From: Ruania suaedae
Lineage (GTDB): Bacteria > Actinomycetota > Actinomycetes > Actinomycetales > Beutenbergiaceae
DNA length: 64,000 nucleotides
NCBI RefSeq assembly: GCF_021049265.1
Contig: NZ_CP088018.1
Coordinates: forward strand, 1,426,001-1,490,000
Reading direction: 5' to 3'
Of the stretch, positions 9,150-18,762 are shown piece after piece. A program made the translations under genes and the position numbers. Below the pieces are notes generated by a model. The model ran no database searches and was not told where the DNA came from. It saw only the letters and a program-made list of their open reading frames with translations. The stretch's first letter is position 1. Every line of letters begins with the position of its first letter.

Positions 9150-9636
9150 GCCGGCGGTCGTCGTCGAGCGTGTCGATCCGGCGGACCCGACGGCCCTGGC
9201 GCGCGTGCACCGCATCCGGTTCGAGGTCTTCGTCGACGAGCAGGGGGTCGCCCCGGCCGACGAGCTCGACGATCGCGACGCCGGCGCCGTCCATCTGCTC
9301 GCCATCGGGTCCCGCGCCGGGGCGCCGCAGGCGCAGGACCTGGGCACGGCCCGTCTGCTCGACGACGGTCCCGGCCTGGCCCACGCCTCCCGGGTGGCGG
9401 TGCGTCGGCCCGGCCGCGGTCGCGGCGTCGGGCGGATGCTGATGGCTGCACTGGAACGGGAGGCGCTGGCCCTACATGCCGATCGCGCCGCGGAGATCCG
9501 GATGGTGCTCTCCGGGCAGGAGTCCGCGCTGGGTTTCTACGCTGCGCTGGGCTACGCCGTCGGCTCCGAACGGTACCTCGACGCCGGGATCTGGCATCGC
9601 GACGCCGTGAAGGTGCTGCGGCCCGGAGGCTCCTGA
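9142..9636 (+). CDS. GNAT family N-acetyltransferase
   Basis: 164-residue acetyl-CoA-dependent acyltransferase of the ElaA/YjcF-like group. It shows [15 protein letters not shown] at the N terminus (typical of that group), the acetyl-CoA binding loop [21 protein letters not shown], and a C-terminal GFYAALGY segment followed by WHRDAVKV. The substrate is unknown. The ATG lies inside the end of the pseudouridine synthase gene. The Arg-Gly loop matches the R/Q-x-x-G-x-G/A pattern of motif A. Confidence 0.85.
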   Translation: MAEPAVVVERVDPADPTALARVHRIRFEVFVDEQGVAPADELDDRDAGAVHLLAIGSRAGAPQAQDLGTARLLDDGPGLAHASRVAVRRPGRGRGVGRMLMAALEREALALHADRAAEIRMVLSGQESALGFYAALGYAVGSERYLDAGIWHRDAVKVLRPGGS

Positions 9637-10110
9637 GTGGACTGGTGGGCACTGGCCGCGGCCCTGGGCTACTGCGCGCTCTCGGCGGTGGTGATGGTGC
9701 TCCCGGCCGAGGCTTACCTGGTCGGCGCCGCGGTGGTCACCGACGCACCGCCGCTGGGGCTGGCCCTGGCCGGAGCGATCGGCCAGGTGGGCGGCAAGAT
9801 GCTGTCCTACCTGGTGGGGCGCGGCGTGCTGGACCTGGCACGGTTGCGGGTGCGGCCGAACGAGCGCTGGCGCGAGCGGATGCGGCGGGTCGAGCAGTGG
9901 TGTGCCGAGCACAGCTGGGGCCCGCTCGCGGTCACCGGCGTCAGTGCGTTCGCCGGGGCTCCGCCCTACGCCCTGGTGGCCGTGCTCGCCGGCTCGCTGC
10001 GGATGCGGTGGTGGGTCTTCGGCGCCACCTCGCTGGTCGGCCGGTTCGCCCGGTTCTGGGCCGTGGTGAGCGTGCCGCACCTGCTGCCGGACGCGCTGTT
10101 CGGGATCTGA
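9637..10110 (+). CDS. Small VTT/SNARE-associated-like membrane protein
   Basis: 157-residue membrane protein with four or five hydrophobic segments. The pattern PAEAYLVGAAVV, GLALAGAIGQVGGKMLSYLVGRG and a later FAGAPPYALVAVLAGSLRM resembles the VTT (DedA/YqaA-type) fold: a re-entrant loop with Glu, a conserved Gly-rich helix, and a second Pro-containing re-entrant loop. The family is associated with lipid scrambling or transport; the specific role is unknown. The GTG start directly abuts the GNAT stop and has GGAGG 7 nt upstream. It converges with the aminotransferase gene with no bases between the two stop codons. Confidence 0.7.
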   Translation: MDWWALAAALGYCALSAVVMVLPAEAYLVGAAVVTDAPPLGLALAGAIGQVGGKMLSYLVGRGVLDLARLRVRPNERWRERMRRVEQWCAEHSWGPLAVTGVSAFAGAPPYALVAVLAGSLRMRWWVFGATSLVGRFARFWAVVSVPHLLPDALFGI

Positions 10111-11367
10111 TCAGCCGCGCAGCTGGGCCAGGCGTGCCATCGCGGCCGCGATCGTGGCCTCGGACTTGACGAAGGTGAACCGGAGCCACGTGCGCAGGTC
10201 CTCCTCCACCGGCGAGCCCTCGGTCGTGAACGCCGTGGCCGGGACCGCCACCACCCCGCACAGCTGCGGCAGCCGCCGGCAGAGCTCGTCACCGGTGGCG
10301 ATACGGGATCCGGCGAGAGCGCCCCGCAGCAGGTCTGCGGCGTCGGCCATCACGAAGTAGCTGCCCGCGGCGGGGGCCGGAGCGAAGCCCGCCGCACGCA
10401 GTCCGGAGGTCAGCTGGTCGCGGCGACGCGCGAGGGAGTCCCGCAGCGAGGGCAGCCACCCGGCGTCGGGGCCGGTCGAGGTCTCCAGGTCGAGCGCGAG
10501 CGCGATCGCGGGCTGGAACGGGGCGCCGCTGGTGTAGGTGAGGAACTGCTTGACCGTGCGCACCGCCTCGACGAGCTCGGCCGGCCCGGTGGCCCACCCG
10601 ATCTTCCAGCCGGTGACCGAGAAGGACTTCCCGGCCGAGGAGACGGTCAGCGTCCGCGCCGCCATCCCCGGCAGGGTGGCGATGGGGGTGTGCACGAGGC
10701 CGTCGTAGGTCAGGTGCTCGTAGACCTCGTCGGTGACCACGATCGCGTCGTGCTCACGGGCCAGGCGGGCCACCTCCGCCAGCTCGGTCGCCTCGAGCAC
10801 CGCACCGGTGGGGTTGTGGGGGCTGTTGAGCAGGATCACGCGGGTGCGGCTGGTGACGGCGGCGCGCAGGCTCGCCAGGTCCACCCGCCACCCGCTGGCG
10901 CCGGGGACCAGTGCGGCGCGCGTGTGGCGCGCGCCCGAGAGTGCGATCGTGGCCGCGTAGGAGTCGTAGTAGGGCTCCAGGGTGAGCACCTCGTCGCCGG
11001 GGCCGGCCAGGGCCAGCACCGCCGCCGCGATCGCCTCGGTGGCGCCGGTGGTCACCAGCACCTCGGTGTCGGGGTCGAGGTCGATGCCGTAGTGGCGCTG
11101 CTGGTGCGCTGCGATCGCGCGCCGCAGCTCGGCCACCCCGGGCCCGGGCGGGTACTGGTTGACGCCGTCGCGGATGAGCTGGGCGGCCGCGTCGGTGACG
11201 GCGGCCGGGCCGGGCTCGTCCGGGAAGCCCTGCCCGAGGTTGACCGCCCTCGTGTGCACCGCCAGTGCCGTCATCTCGGCGAAGATCGTCGGCCGGGTGG
11301 TGCCGTCGGGCGTGAGCAGCCCGGCGGCGCCGGCCACCTGCTGCCAGGGTGCGGGGGAGGGGGTCAT
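10111..11367 (-). CDS. PLP-dependent class I aminotransferase (DapC/YbdL-like)
   Basis: Fold-type I aminotransferase of 418 residues. Visible are NLGQGFPDEPGP near the N terminus, [25 protein letters not shown] (Asn pairing with PLP), VTDEVYEHLTYDG and SSAGKSFSVTGWKIGW with the PLP lysine. The closest families by motif are YbdL-type keto-acid aminotransferases and the actinobacterial N-succinyldiaminopimelate aminotransferase DapC; the sequence alone does not separate them. It is divergent from dnaE across 99 bp. A ribosome site GGAGAG lies upstream of the ATG at 11367. Confidence 0.85.
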   Translation of the reverse strand: MTPSPAPWQQVAGAAGLLTPDGTTRPTIFAEMTALAVHTRAVNLGQGFPDEPGPAAVTDAAAQLIRDGVNQYPPGPGVAELRRAIAAHQQRHYGIDLDPDTEVLVTTGATEAIAAAVLALAGPGDEVLTLEPYYDSYAATIALSGARHTRAALVPGASGWRVDLASLRAAVTSRTRVILLNSPHNPTGAVLEATELAEVARLAREHDAIVVTDEVYEHLTYDGLVHTPIATLPGMAARTLTVSSAGKSFSVTGWKIGWATGPAELVEAVRTVKQFLTYTSGAPFQPAIALALDLETSTGPDAGWLPSLRDSLARRRDQLTSGLRAAGFAPAPAAGSYFVMADAADLLRGALAGSRIATGDELCRRLPQLCGVVAVPATAFTTEGSPVEEDLRTWLRFTFVKSEATIAAAMARLAQLRG

Positions 11368-11453
11368 ACCTGCTCTCCGGATGGGGGTCGTGCCAGCGAT
11401 CGTAGGCCCTTCGGGCGCCGGTGGCGGACGGCTGCTGCGGGGGTCGGACCTCG

Positions 11454-11469
11454 TAGACTGACCCCCATG
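11454..11469 (+). promoter_or_regulatory. Leaderless-type -10 box of dnaE
   Basis: TAGACT (11454-11459) is followed by 7 nt and then the dnaE ATG (11467). No Shine-Dalgarno sequence lies between. The spacing places the expected transcription start on the start codon itself. Confidence 0.6.
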
Positions 11470-14400
11470 TCAGCCGACTTCGTCCACCTGCACGTGCACA
11501 CCGAGTACTCGATGCTGGACGGGGCGGCCCGGCTGGACGATCTGTTCACCGAGGCGCAGCGGCTGGGGCAGAGTGCGGTGGCGATGACCGACCACGGCTA
11601 TCTCTTCGGTGCCTACGACTTCTGGTCCAAGGCCCGCAAGTACGGGATCAAGCCGATCATCGGCGTCGAGGCCTATGTCACGCCCGGCACGAGCCGGTTC
11701 GACAAGACGCGCGTGCGGTGGGGCGAGGCCGACCAGGCCGGGGACGACGTCTCCGCCCGCGGCGCCTACACGCACATGACGATCCTCGCCAAGGACACCC
11801 CCGGGATGCACAACCTGTTCCGGATGAGCTCGCTGGCCTCGCTCGAGGGGCAGCTGGGCAAGTGGCCACGGATGGACCGGGAGCTGCTGGAGACCTACAG
11901 CCAGGGGCTGATCGCCACCACCGGATGCCCCTCCGGCGAGGTGCAGGTCCGGCTCCGGCTGGGCCAGTACGAGGAGGCGGTGCGGGCCGCCGGTGAGCTG
12001 CAGGACATCTTCGGCAAGGAGAACTACTACGTCGAGCTGATGGATCACGGCCTCGACATCGAACGCCGCGTCACCAAGGACCTGCTGCGGCTGGCCAAGG
12101 AGATCGGCGCCCCGCTGCTGGCCACCAACGATCTGCACTACACCTCCCGGGAGGACGCCCATGCCCACGAGGCGCTGCTGTGCGTGCAGTCCGGCTCCAC
12201 CCTCGAGGAGCCCACCTACGACCAGGGCGGCAAGCGGTTCGCGTTCGGCGGCAGCGGCTACTACCTGAAGTCGGCCGAGGAGATGCGCGAGCTGTTCGCC
12301 GAGTTCCCCGAGGCCTGCGACAACACCCTGCGGGTGGCCGAGCAGTGCGAGGTGGCCTTCACCGAGGAGGTGGGCCGCTACATGCCCCACTACCCGGTGC
12401 CCGAGGGGGAGGACGAGGTCTCCACCTTCGTCAAGGCGGTCGAGACCGGCCTGCAGGAGCGTTACGGCGGTGTGGTGCCGGAGGCCTCGCGCAAGCAGGC
12501 CGAGTACGAGATCGGGGTCATCACCGGGAAGGGGTACGCCGGGTACTACCTCGTGGTCGCCGACTTCATCAACTGGGCCAAGGAGAACGGCATCCGGGTG
12601 GGCCCGGGCCGCGGGTCCGGGGCGGGCTCGATCGCCGCGTACGCGATGAGCATCACCGAGCTCGACCCGCTCGAGCACGGGTTGATCTTCGAGCGCTTCC
12701 TCAACCCCGAGCGTGAGTCGATGCCCGACTTCGACATCGACTTCGACGAGCGCCGTCGTGGTGAGGTGATCAAGTACGTCAGTGACAAGTACGGCGAGGA
12801 CAAGGTCACCTACATCGTGACCTACGGCACCATCAAGGCCAAGCAGGCGCTGAAGGACTCCTCGCGCGTGCTCGGCTACCCCTTCGCCATGGGGGAGAAG
12901 CTGACCAAGGCCATGCCGGCCGCCGTCATGGGCAAGGACGTCTCCCTGGCCGGGATGTTCGACCCCGACGACAAGCGGTACGCCGAGGCGGACGAGTTCC
13001 GTCAGGTCGTCCAGTCCGATCCGGACGCCCAGCGGGTGCTGGAGACCGCCCGCGGGCTGGAAAACCTCAAGCGGCAATGGGGGGTGCACGCCGCCGGTGT
13101 GGTCATCGCCAGCGAGCCGCTGCTGGACATCATCCCCATCATGCGCCGCGAGCAGGACGGCGCCGTGATCACCCAGATCGACTTCCCCGCGGGGGAGGAC
13201 CTGGGCCTGGTCAAGATGGACTTCCTCGGCCTGCGCAACCTCACCATCCTCGACGACGCGCTCGACAACATCGTCATCAACGGCAAGGAGCCGGTGCGGG
13301 TGGAGGACCTGCCGCTGGATGACCGCGCCACCTATGAGCTCCTGGGCCGCGGGGAGACGCTGGGACTGTTCCAGCTCGACGGCGGTGGCATGCGCTCGCT
13401 GCTGCGGATGATGAAGCCGGACAACTTCGAGGACATCTCCGCCGTCGGTGCGCTGTACCGGCCGGGACCGATGGGGGCGAACTCCCACACGAACTACGCG
13501 CTGCGCAAGAACGGCCAGCAGCCGATCACCCCGATCCATCCCGAGCTCGCCGAACCGCTCGAGAGCATCCTCGGCACCACCTACGGCCTGATCGTCTATC
13601 AGGAGCAGGTGATGGAGATCGCGCAGAAGTTGGCCGGCTACTCCCTGGGCCAGGCCGACCTGCTCCGGCGCGCGATGGGCAAGAAGAAGAAGTCGGTGCT
13701 CGATGCCGAGTACTCCAACTTCGAGGCCGGGATGACCGCCAACGGTTACTCCGCGAACGCCGTCAAGACGCTCTGGGAGATCCTGCTCCCGTTCTCCGAC
13801 TACGCCTTCAACAAGGCCCACTCGGCCGCCTACGGAGTGGTCTCCTACTGGACCGCCTACCTCAAGGCCCATTACGCCTGCGAGTACATGGCGGCGCTGC
13901 TGACCTCCACCCGGGACGACAAGGACAAGTCGGCCCTGTATCTGGGCGAGTGCCGCCGGATGCGGATCACGGTCCTGCCGCCCGACGTCAACGAGTCCGC
14001 CGCGCAGTTCACCCCGGTCGGGACCGACATCCGGTTCGGGTTGGCGGCGGTGCGCAACGTCGGGCAGAACGTGGTGGCCGCGATCGCCAGGGCCCGGGAG
14101 GAGAAGGGGGAGTTTACCTCCTTCACCGACTTCCTCGACAAGGTGCCGGCCGTGGTGTGCAACAAGCGCACCATCGAGTCCCTCATCAAGGCCGGCGCCT
14201 TCGACTCTCTCGGCCACACCCGCCGGTCGCTGCTGATGATCCACGAGCAGGCGGTGGACGCCGTCATCGGGGTCAAGCGCAAGGAGGCCGAGGGTCAGTT
14301 CGACCTGTTCGCCGGACTGGGCGGCGACGGCGACGACGGTGCGGGTGCCTCCGGCTTCGCCGTCGAGGTGCCCGAGCTGCCCGAGTGGGACAAGAAGCAG

Positions 14401-15021
14401 AAGCTCGCCTTCGAGCGCGAGATGCTCGGACTGTACGTCTCCGACCACCCGCTCTCGGGCATCGAGCACGTGCTCACCCAGGCGGCCGACGTCTCCCTGG
14501 CCACGCTCACCACCGACGAGACCCGGCCCGACGGGTCCACGGTCACCATCGCCGGGCTCATCACCTCCTTGCAGCGGAAGATGTCCAAGCAGGGCAACCC
14601 GTGGGCCGCGGTGACGATCGAGGACATGGAGGGCTCGGTCGAGGTGATGTTCTTCGGCGAGACCTACCTGGCCTACTCCACGGTGCTCGCCCAGGACCAG
14701 GTCGTCGTCGTCAAGGGCCGCATCCGGCGCCGGGACGAGACCCTCTCGCTGCAGGCGATGGAGGTCACGCTGCCCGATGTCACCGTGGGCGAGTCGGCCC
14801 CGGTGATGGTGCGTATCCCCGAGGCCCGGTGCAGCGAGCCGGTGCTGCTGCAGCTGCGGGACGTGCTCTCCACCCATCCCGGGGTGAGCGAGGTGCATGT
14901 GCGGCTGACGGCACCGGGGCGGGCGACCGTGATGCGGCTCGAGGATGCCCTGCGGGTGGAGCGCACCCCGGCGCTGTTCGGTGACCTCAAGGCCCTGCTG
15001 GGACCGAACTGCCTGACCTGA
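11467..15021 (+). CDS. dnaE: DNA polymerase III alpha subunit (replicative)
   Basis: Catalytic subunit of the replicative polymerase, 1184 residues, the usual DnaE1 length. The N-terminal PHP domain begins FVHLHVHTEYSMLDGAARL. The polymerase core has GPGRGSGAGSIAAYA and the catalytic PDFDIDFDERRRGEV (about 419-433). The helix-hairpin-helix region follows, and near 1040-1120 lies an OB fold (VTIAGLITSLQRKMSKQGNPW). I start at the ATG 11467, where a -10 box sits 7 nt upstream; the frame is open further upstream but is not conserved. No intein is seen. The gene stands alone and is convergent with the small S4 gene. Confidence 0.97.
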   Translation: MSADFVHLHVHTEYSMLDGAARLDDLFTEAQRLGQSAVAMTDHGYLFGAYDFWSKARKYGIKPIIGVEAYVTPGTSRFDKTRVRWGEADQAGDDVSARGAYTHMTILAKDTPGMHNLFRMSSLASLEGQLGKWPRMDRELLETYSQGLIATTGCPSGEVQVRLRLGQYEEAVRAAGELQDIFGKENYYVELMDHGLDIERRVTKDLLRLAKEIGAPLLATNDLHYTSREDAHAHEALLCVQSGSTLEEPTYDQGGKRFAFGGSGYYLKSAEEMRELFAEFPEACDNTLRVAEQCEVAFTEEVGRYMPHYPVPEGEDEVSTFVKAVETGLQERYGGVVPEASRKQAEYEIGVITGKGYAGYYLVVADFINWAKENGIRVGPGRGSGAGSIAAYAMSITELDPLEHGLIFERFLNPERESMPDFDIDFDERRRGEVIKYVSDKYGEDKVTYIVTYGTIKAKQALKDSSRVLGYPFAMGEKLTKAMPAAVMGKDVSLAGMFDPDDKRYAEADEFRQVVQSDPDAQRVLETARGLENLKRQWGVHAAGVVIASEPLLDIIPIMRREQDGAVITQIDFPAGEDLGLVKMDFLGLRNLTILDDALDNIVINGKEPVRVEDLPLDDRATYELLGRGETLGLFQLDGGGMRSLLRMMKPDNFEDISAVGALYRPGPMGANSHTNYALRKNGQQPITPIHPELAEPLESILGTTYGLIVYQEQVMEIAQKLAGYSLGQADLLRRAMGKKKKSVLDAEYSNFEAGMTANGYSANAVKTLWEILLPFSDYAFNKAHSAAYGVVSYWTAYLKAHYACEYMAALLTSTRDDKDKSALYLGECRRMRITVLPPDVNESAAQFTPVGTDIRFGLAAVRNVGQNVVAAIARAREEKGEFTSFTDFLDKVPAVVCNKRTIESLIKAGAFDSLGHTRRSLLMIHEQAVDAVIGVKRKEAEGQFDLFAGLGGDGDDGAGASGFAVEVPELPEWDKKQKLAFEREMLGLYVSDHPLSGIEHVLTQAADVSLATLTTDETRPDGSTVTIAGLITSLQRKMSKQGNPWAAVTIEDMEGSVEVMFFGETYLAYSTVLAQDQVVVVKGRIRRRDETLSLQAMEVTLPDVTVGESAPVMVRIPEARCSEPVLLQLRDVLSTHPGVSEVHVRLTAPGRATVMRLEDALRVERTPALFGDLKALLGPNCLT

Positions 15022-15041
15022 GGTGGACGCCGGCGCCTCAG
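15018..15041. terminator. Inverted repeat between dnaE and the S4 gene
   Basis: CTGAGG (15018-15023) and CCTCAG (15036-15041) are complementary across a 12-nt loop. The dnaE stop (TGA) lies in the left arm and the stop of the opposite-strand S4 gene (TCA on this strand) in the right arm. It could act as a weak shared terminator. Confidence 0.4.
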
Positions 15042-15274
15042 CCGGTGACCTGCAGCCGGCACGCGCCGGTCGGCAGGTCCACCTCGACCTCGTCCCCGAC
15101 GACGAGCTGACGGCCGCGGCGGGTCTCGACCTGGCCGTTCACCCGGACCGCCTCGTCGGCCAGCAGCAGCCGGGCGCCGGCACCGTCCTCGACCAGCCCG
15201 GCGAGCTTGAGCAGCTGTCCGAGGCGGATCATCTCGTCGCTGATGGGCACGGTCTGGACGTCGGCGCGGGTCAT
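15038..15274 (-). CDS. Small RNA-binding S4 domain protein
   Basis: 78-residue protein that is almost entirely an S4 domain: [20 protein letters not shown], then [27 protein letters not shown], the alphaL RNA-binding fold of the YaaA/YbcJ type. Such proteins bind structured RNA, often rRNA or ribosome-associated RNA; the partner is unknown. The ATG at 15274 has GATAAT 6 nt upstream on the minus strand, which suggests a leaderless message. It is divergent from hisD across only 34 bp and convergent with dnaE. Confidence 0.85.
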   Translation of the reverse strand: MTRADVQTVPISDEMIRLGQLLKLAGLVEDGAGARLLLADEAVRVNGQVETRRGRQLVVGDEVEVDLPTGACRLQVTG

Positions 15275-15308
15275 CGTGCCATTATCGCCCGGCCGTAGAC
15301 TCGGGACC
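15275..15308. promoter_or_regulatory. Bidirectional leaderless promoter, S4 gene / hisD
   Basis: The 34-bp gap holds a plus-strand TAGACT (15296-15301, 7 nt before the hisD ATG) and a minus-strand GATAAT (15286-15281, 6 nt before the S4 gene ATG). Both -35 regions must lie inside the opposite gene's first codons. Confidence 0.6.
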
Positions 15309-16658
15309 ATGTTGCGCACCATCGATCTGCGAGGACGACCCCTCACCGCGGCCGAGCTCCGGGCGGTGCTGCCCCGGGCCGAGGTCGACATCGACGTGGC
15401 CACCGAGCGGGTGCGCCCGATCCTGCACCGCGTGCGCCACGAGGGCGCCGCCGCGCTGGCTGATCTGGCCAAGCAGTTCGACGGCGTCCGCCCGCCCAGC
15501 CTGCGCGTACCCCGCGCTGCGCTCGCCCAGGCGCTGGACGCCCTCGACCCCACCGTGCGTTCGGCGCTGGCGGAGGCGATCCGGCGCGCCCGCCTCGGCC
15601 ACGAGGCGCAGCTGCCGGCGGAGACGACGACGACGCTCGGACCCGGCGCGCAGGTACGCCAGCGCTGGGTTCCGGTGCAGCGGGTGGGGCTGTACGTGCC
15701 GGGTGGACTGGCCGCTCTGGTCTCCTCGGTGGTGATGAATGTGGTCCCCGCCCAGGTCGCGGGCGTGACGTCACTGGCGGTGGCCAGCCCTCCGCAGAAG
15801 GACAACGACGGTCTTCCCGATCCGACGATCCTCGCGGCATGCGCCCTGCTGGGTGTGGACGAGGTCTATGCCGCCGGGGGAGCGCAGGCGATCGGGATGT
15901 TCGCCTACGGGGTGGTGAGCGGGACGGACGGCGCCGGCAGTGCTCCTGATGAGGCGAACAGCTGTCCGCCGGTGGACGTGGTCACCGGCCCGGGCAACAT
16001 CTACGTCGCGGCGGCCAAGCGTGCGGTGCTGGGCATGGTGGGGATCGACTCCGAGGCGGGCACCACCGAGATCGCGGTCCTCGCGGACGACTCCGCGGAC
16101 CCGGCGTTCGTCGCCGCCGACCTCATTTCCCAGGCCGAGCACGATCCGGCCGCCGGGTCCGTGCTCGTCACGGCCTCCGCACGCCTGGCCGAGGCCGTGG
16201 CCGCCGAGATCGGCGCCCAGGTCGATACGGCCGCGCACGCCCAGCGGATCCGGACCGCGCTCACCGGGGCGCAATCGGCGATCGTGGTGACCGACGATCT
16301 CGACCACGCCGTCGAGGTGGTCAACGCCTACGCCGCCGAGCACCTGGAGATCCACACCGTCGATGCGGACGCCGTGGCCGAGCGGATCCACAACGCCGGG
16401 GCGATCTTCGTCGGACCCTACTCGCCGGTGCCGCTGGGGGACTACATCGCCGGCTCCAACCACGTCCTGCCCACCGGTGGCACCGCCCGCTACGCCAGCG
16501 GCCTGGGGGTGCAGGCGTACCTGAAGTCGGTCCAGGTGGTCCGTTACGACTCCGTCGGCCTGGAGCAGGTCACCGACGATCTGGTCACCCTCGCCCGCTC
16601 CGAGGACCTGCCCGCCCACGGGCGCGCCGCGACACTACGACGCGAGCGCGCTCGCTGA
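15309..16658 (+). CDS. hisD: Histidinol dehydrogenase
   Basis: Zinc enzyme that oxidises histidinol to histidine in two NAD-dependent steps. The 449-residue protein has the family pattern: [36 protein letters not shown] near 226, the AEHLEIH segment near 343 with the catalytic Glu-His pair, and [19 protein letters not shown]. It heads the histidine genes in this window; hisC follows after a pspC-like gene. The ATG at 15309 has no Shine-Dalgarno but a TAGACT box 7 nt upstream. Confidence 0.96.
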   Translation: MLRTIDLRGRPLTAAELRAVLPRAEVDIDVATERVRPILHRVRHEGAAALADLAKQFDGVRPPSLRVPRAALAQALDALDPTVRSALAEAIRRARLGHEAQLPAETTTTLGPGAQVRQRWVPVQRVGLYVPGGLAALVSSVVMNVVPAQVAGVTSLAVASPPQKDNDGLPDPTILAACALLGVDEVYAAGGAQAIGMFAYGVVSGTDGAGSAPDEANSCPPVDVVTGPGNIYVAAAKRAVLGMVGIDSEAGTTEIAVLADDSADPAFVAADLISQAEHDPAAGSVLVTASARLAEAVAAEIGAQVDTAAHAQRIRTALTGAQSAIVVTDDLDHAVEVVNAYAAEHLEIHTVDADAVAERIHNAGAIFVGPYSPVPLGDYIAGSNHVLPTGGTARYASGLGVQAYLKSVQVVRYDSVGLEQVTDDLVTLARSEDLPAHGRAATLRRERAR

Positions 16659-16733
16659 TCAGGGTCCGGCCTCAGGGTCGCGCTCAGGGCGATCCCGGAT
16701 GTGCCGCCCGGTCCGGCGACGTAGGTTGAGGTC

Positions 16734-16994
16734 ATGACACGATTCTTCGAGTCCATCCGCCGCATCGGCTACCGCCGCGGGCCCGGTCGCCTGGTCGGGG
16801 GGATCTGCGCCGGCCTCGCGGCGCAGGCCGGGATCAGCGTGGCGCTGGTGCGGGTGCTCACGCTCGTGGCGTTCCTGCTGCCGGGTGTGGGCCTGCTCGC
16901 CTATCTCATCGCCTGGCTGCTGACCCCGTGGCAGAACGGGAGCATCCCGCTCGAGCGCTTCCTGGACCGCCGCGGGGGCACCAGCACCGTCTGA
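16734..16994 (+). CDS. PspC domain membrane protein
   Basis: 86-residue protein consisting of one PspC domain: RGPGRLVGGICAGLAAQAG followed by ISVALVRVLTLVAFLLPGVG and YLIAWLLTPW, the typical sequence of a short amphipathic start and one or two transmembrane stretches. PspC proteins take part in envelope-stress responses, but short stand-alone versions are of unknown role. TAGGTT (16722-16727) lies 6 nt before the ATG, suggesting its own leaderless promoter. It sits between hisD and hisC, an unusual place. Confidence 0.85.
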   Translation: MTRFFESIRRIGYRRGPGRLVGGICAGLAAQAGISVALVRVLTLVAFLLPGVGLLAYLIAWLLTPWQNGSIPLERFLDRRGGTSTV

Positions 16995-17020
16995 GGCCGC
17001 GCGCGCCTACACTGGTTCGC

Positions 17021-18145
17021 GTGCCCGACACTCCCGTCACCGATCTGCCGCTGCGCGCCGACCTCGTCGGCCAGCAGCCCTACGGTGCCCCGCAGCTGGA
17101 CGTCCCGCACCTGCTCAACGTCAACGAGAACCCGTACTCCCCGCCGCCCGAGGTGATCGAGGACATCGCCGCCTCCGTCGCGGCGGTCGGCGGGAGCCTC
17201 AATCGGTACCCCGACCGTGACTTCCGGGACCTGCGCGCCGATCTGGCGGCCTACCTGGAGCGTGAGTCCGCCGCGACCGGGCTCACGGCCGACCACGTCT
17301 GGGCGGCGAACGGGTCCAACGAGGTGATGCTGCACCTGTTGCAGGCCTTCGGTGGCCCCGGCCGGACCGTGATGTCGTTCGCGCCCACGTACTCGATGTA
17401 CCCGGAGTACGCCCGCGACAGCCTCACCACCTGGGTGGCCGGCACGCGGCGGGAGGACCACTCCCTCGACCCCGAGGCGACCATCGCCCACATCGAGCAG
17501 GTGCGGCCGGCCGTCGTGCTGCTGGCGAGCCCCAACAACCCGACGGGCACGGCACTTCCGCTGGCGGATGTGCACGCGATCGCACGGGCGTGCGCCACCA
17601 CGGGCCCCGACGGCGCGGCCACCGTACTGGTGATCGACGAGGCCTATGCCGAGTTCCGGCGCAGCGGGACCCCCTCGGCACTGACCGTGCTGGCCGACTA
17701 CCCGCACCTGGCGGTCGCCCGGACCATGTCCAAGGCCTTCGCCCTGGCCGGCGCGCGGGTGGGCTATCTGGCCGCCGCCCCCCGGCTGGTGGACTGCCTG
17801 CGCATCGTCCGCCTGCCCTACCACCTCTCGGCGGTCACCCAGGCCGTCGCCCGAGCCGCGCTGCGGCACACCGACGCCCTGCAGGCCCAGGTGGCCCAGC
17901 TGCGCACCGAGCGCGACGCCTGCGTGAGCTGGCTGCGCGAGCGGGGCTTCACCGTGGCCGAGACCGATGCGAACTTCGCGCTGTTCGGCCCCTTCGAGGA
18001 CCGGCACGCGGTCTGGCAGGGCCTGCTCGACCGTGGTGTGCTCATCCGGGAGACTGGTCCCCAGCAGTTCCTACGGGTCTCGATCGGGACCGAAGCCGAG
18101 ATGGCCGCCTTCCGCGGCGCACTGAAGGAGGTGACGGGCCGATGA
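17021..18145 (+). CDS. hisC: Histidinol-phosphate aminotransferase
   Basis: PLP enzyme that transaminates imidazole acetol phosphate to histidinol phosphate. The 374 residues show [52 protein letters not shown] and [16 protein letters not shown] with the PLP lysine, a clear HisC pattern. The start is the GTG at 17021, 7 nt after TACACT (17008-17013), with no Shine-Dalgarno; upstream in-frame codons reach back into the pspC gene and are not conserved. The stop overlaps hisB by 4 bp. Confidence 0.95.
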   Translation: MPDTPVTDLPLRADLVGQQPYGAPQLDVPHLLNVNENPYSPPPEVIEDIAASVAAVGGSLNRYPDRDFRDLRADLAAYLERESAATGLTADHVWAANGSNEVMLHLLQAFGGPGRTVMSFAPTYSMYPEYARDSLTTWVAGTRREDHSLDPEATIAHIEQVRPAVVLLASPNNPTGTALPLADVHAIARACATTGPDGAATVLVIDEAYAEFRRSGTPSALTVLADYPHLAVARTMSKAFALAGARVGYLAAAPRLVDCLRIVRLPYHLSAVTQAVARAALRHTDALQAQVAQLRTERDACVSWLRERGFTVAETDANFALFGPFEDRHAVWQGLLDRGVLIRETGPQQFLRVSIGTEAEMAAFRGALKEVTGR

Positions 18146-18762
18146 GCCAGTCAGAGGAGCAGCCGAGGCGGATCGCGCGGATCGAGCGCACCACCTCCGA
18201 GTCCAGCGTGAGCGTCGAGGTCGACCTGGACGGCACCGGTGTGGTGGACGTGTCCACCACCGTGCCCTTCTACGACCACATGCTGACCGCCCTGGGCAAG
18301 CACTCGCTGATCGACCTGACCGTACGGGCCACCGGCGACACCGAGATCGACGTGCACCACACCGTCGAGGACACCGCGATCTGCCTGGGCCAGGCGCTGC
18401 GCCAGGCGCTGGGGGACAAGTCCGGGATCGCGCGCTTCGGTGACGCCATGGTCCCGCTGGACGAGGCCCTCGCACAGGCGGTCGTCGACGTCTCCGGGCG
18501 CCCCTTCCTGGTGCACTCCGGCGAGCCCGCGGGCCAGGAGTACCACCTGATCGGTGGTCACTTCACCGGCTCGCTCACCCGGCACGTGTTCGAGGCGCTC
18601 GCCTTCCACGCCGGTATCTGCCTGCACGTGCGCGTGCTCGCGGGCCGGGACCCGCACCACATCGTGGAGGCGCAGTTCAAGGCACTGGCACGGGCGTTGC
18701 GGGCCGCGGTGGCGCCCGACGCCCGCGTCTCGGGGGTGCCCTCGACCAAGGGACTGCTGTGA
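18142..18762 (+). CDS. hisB: Imidazoleglycerol-phosphate dehydratase
   Basis: Dehydrates imidazole glycerol phosphate in histidine synthesis. The 206-residue protein is the monofunctional form without a phosphatase domain. It has [17 protein letters not shown], the manganese-binding [17 protein letters not shown], and the later [21 protein letters not shown] and [15 protein letters not shown] motifs. The ATG overlaps the hisC stop (ATGA) and follows GGAGGTGA. Its own stop overlaps the next gene, so hisC-hisB-unknown-hisH form a tightly coupled run. Confidence 0.96.
   Translation: MSQSEEQPRRIARIERTTSESSVSVEVDLDGTGVVDVSTTVPFYDHMLTALGKHSLIDLTVRATGDTEIDVHHTVEDTAICLGQALRQALGDKSGIARFGDAMVPLDEALAQAVVDVSGRPFLVHSGEPAGQEYHLIGGHFTGSLTRHVFEALAFHAGICLHVRVLAGRDPHHIVEAQFKALARALRAAVAPDARVSGVPSTKGLL

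Noticed and set aside
11470-14898. Very long open frame antisense to dnaE (also 50316-53831, 38773-41469 and 33718-36300 on the minus strand)
   Set aside because: The proteins are His/Gly/Arg-rich without motifs and arise from codon bias in GC-rich genes; the plus-strand genes have full family motifs.
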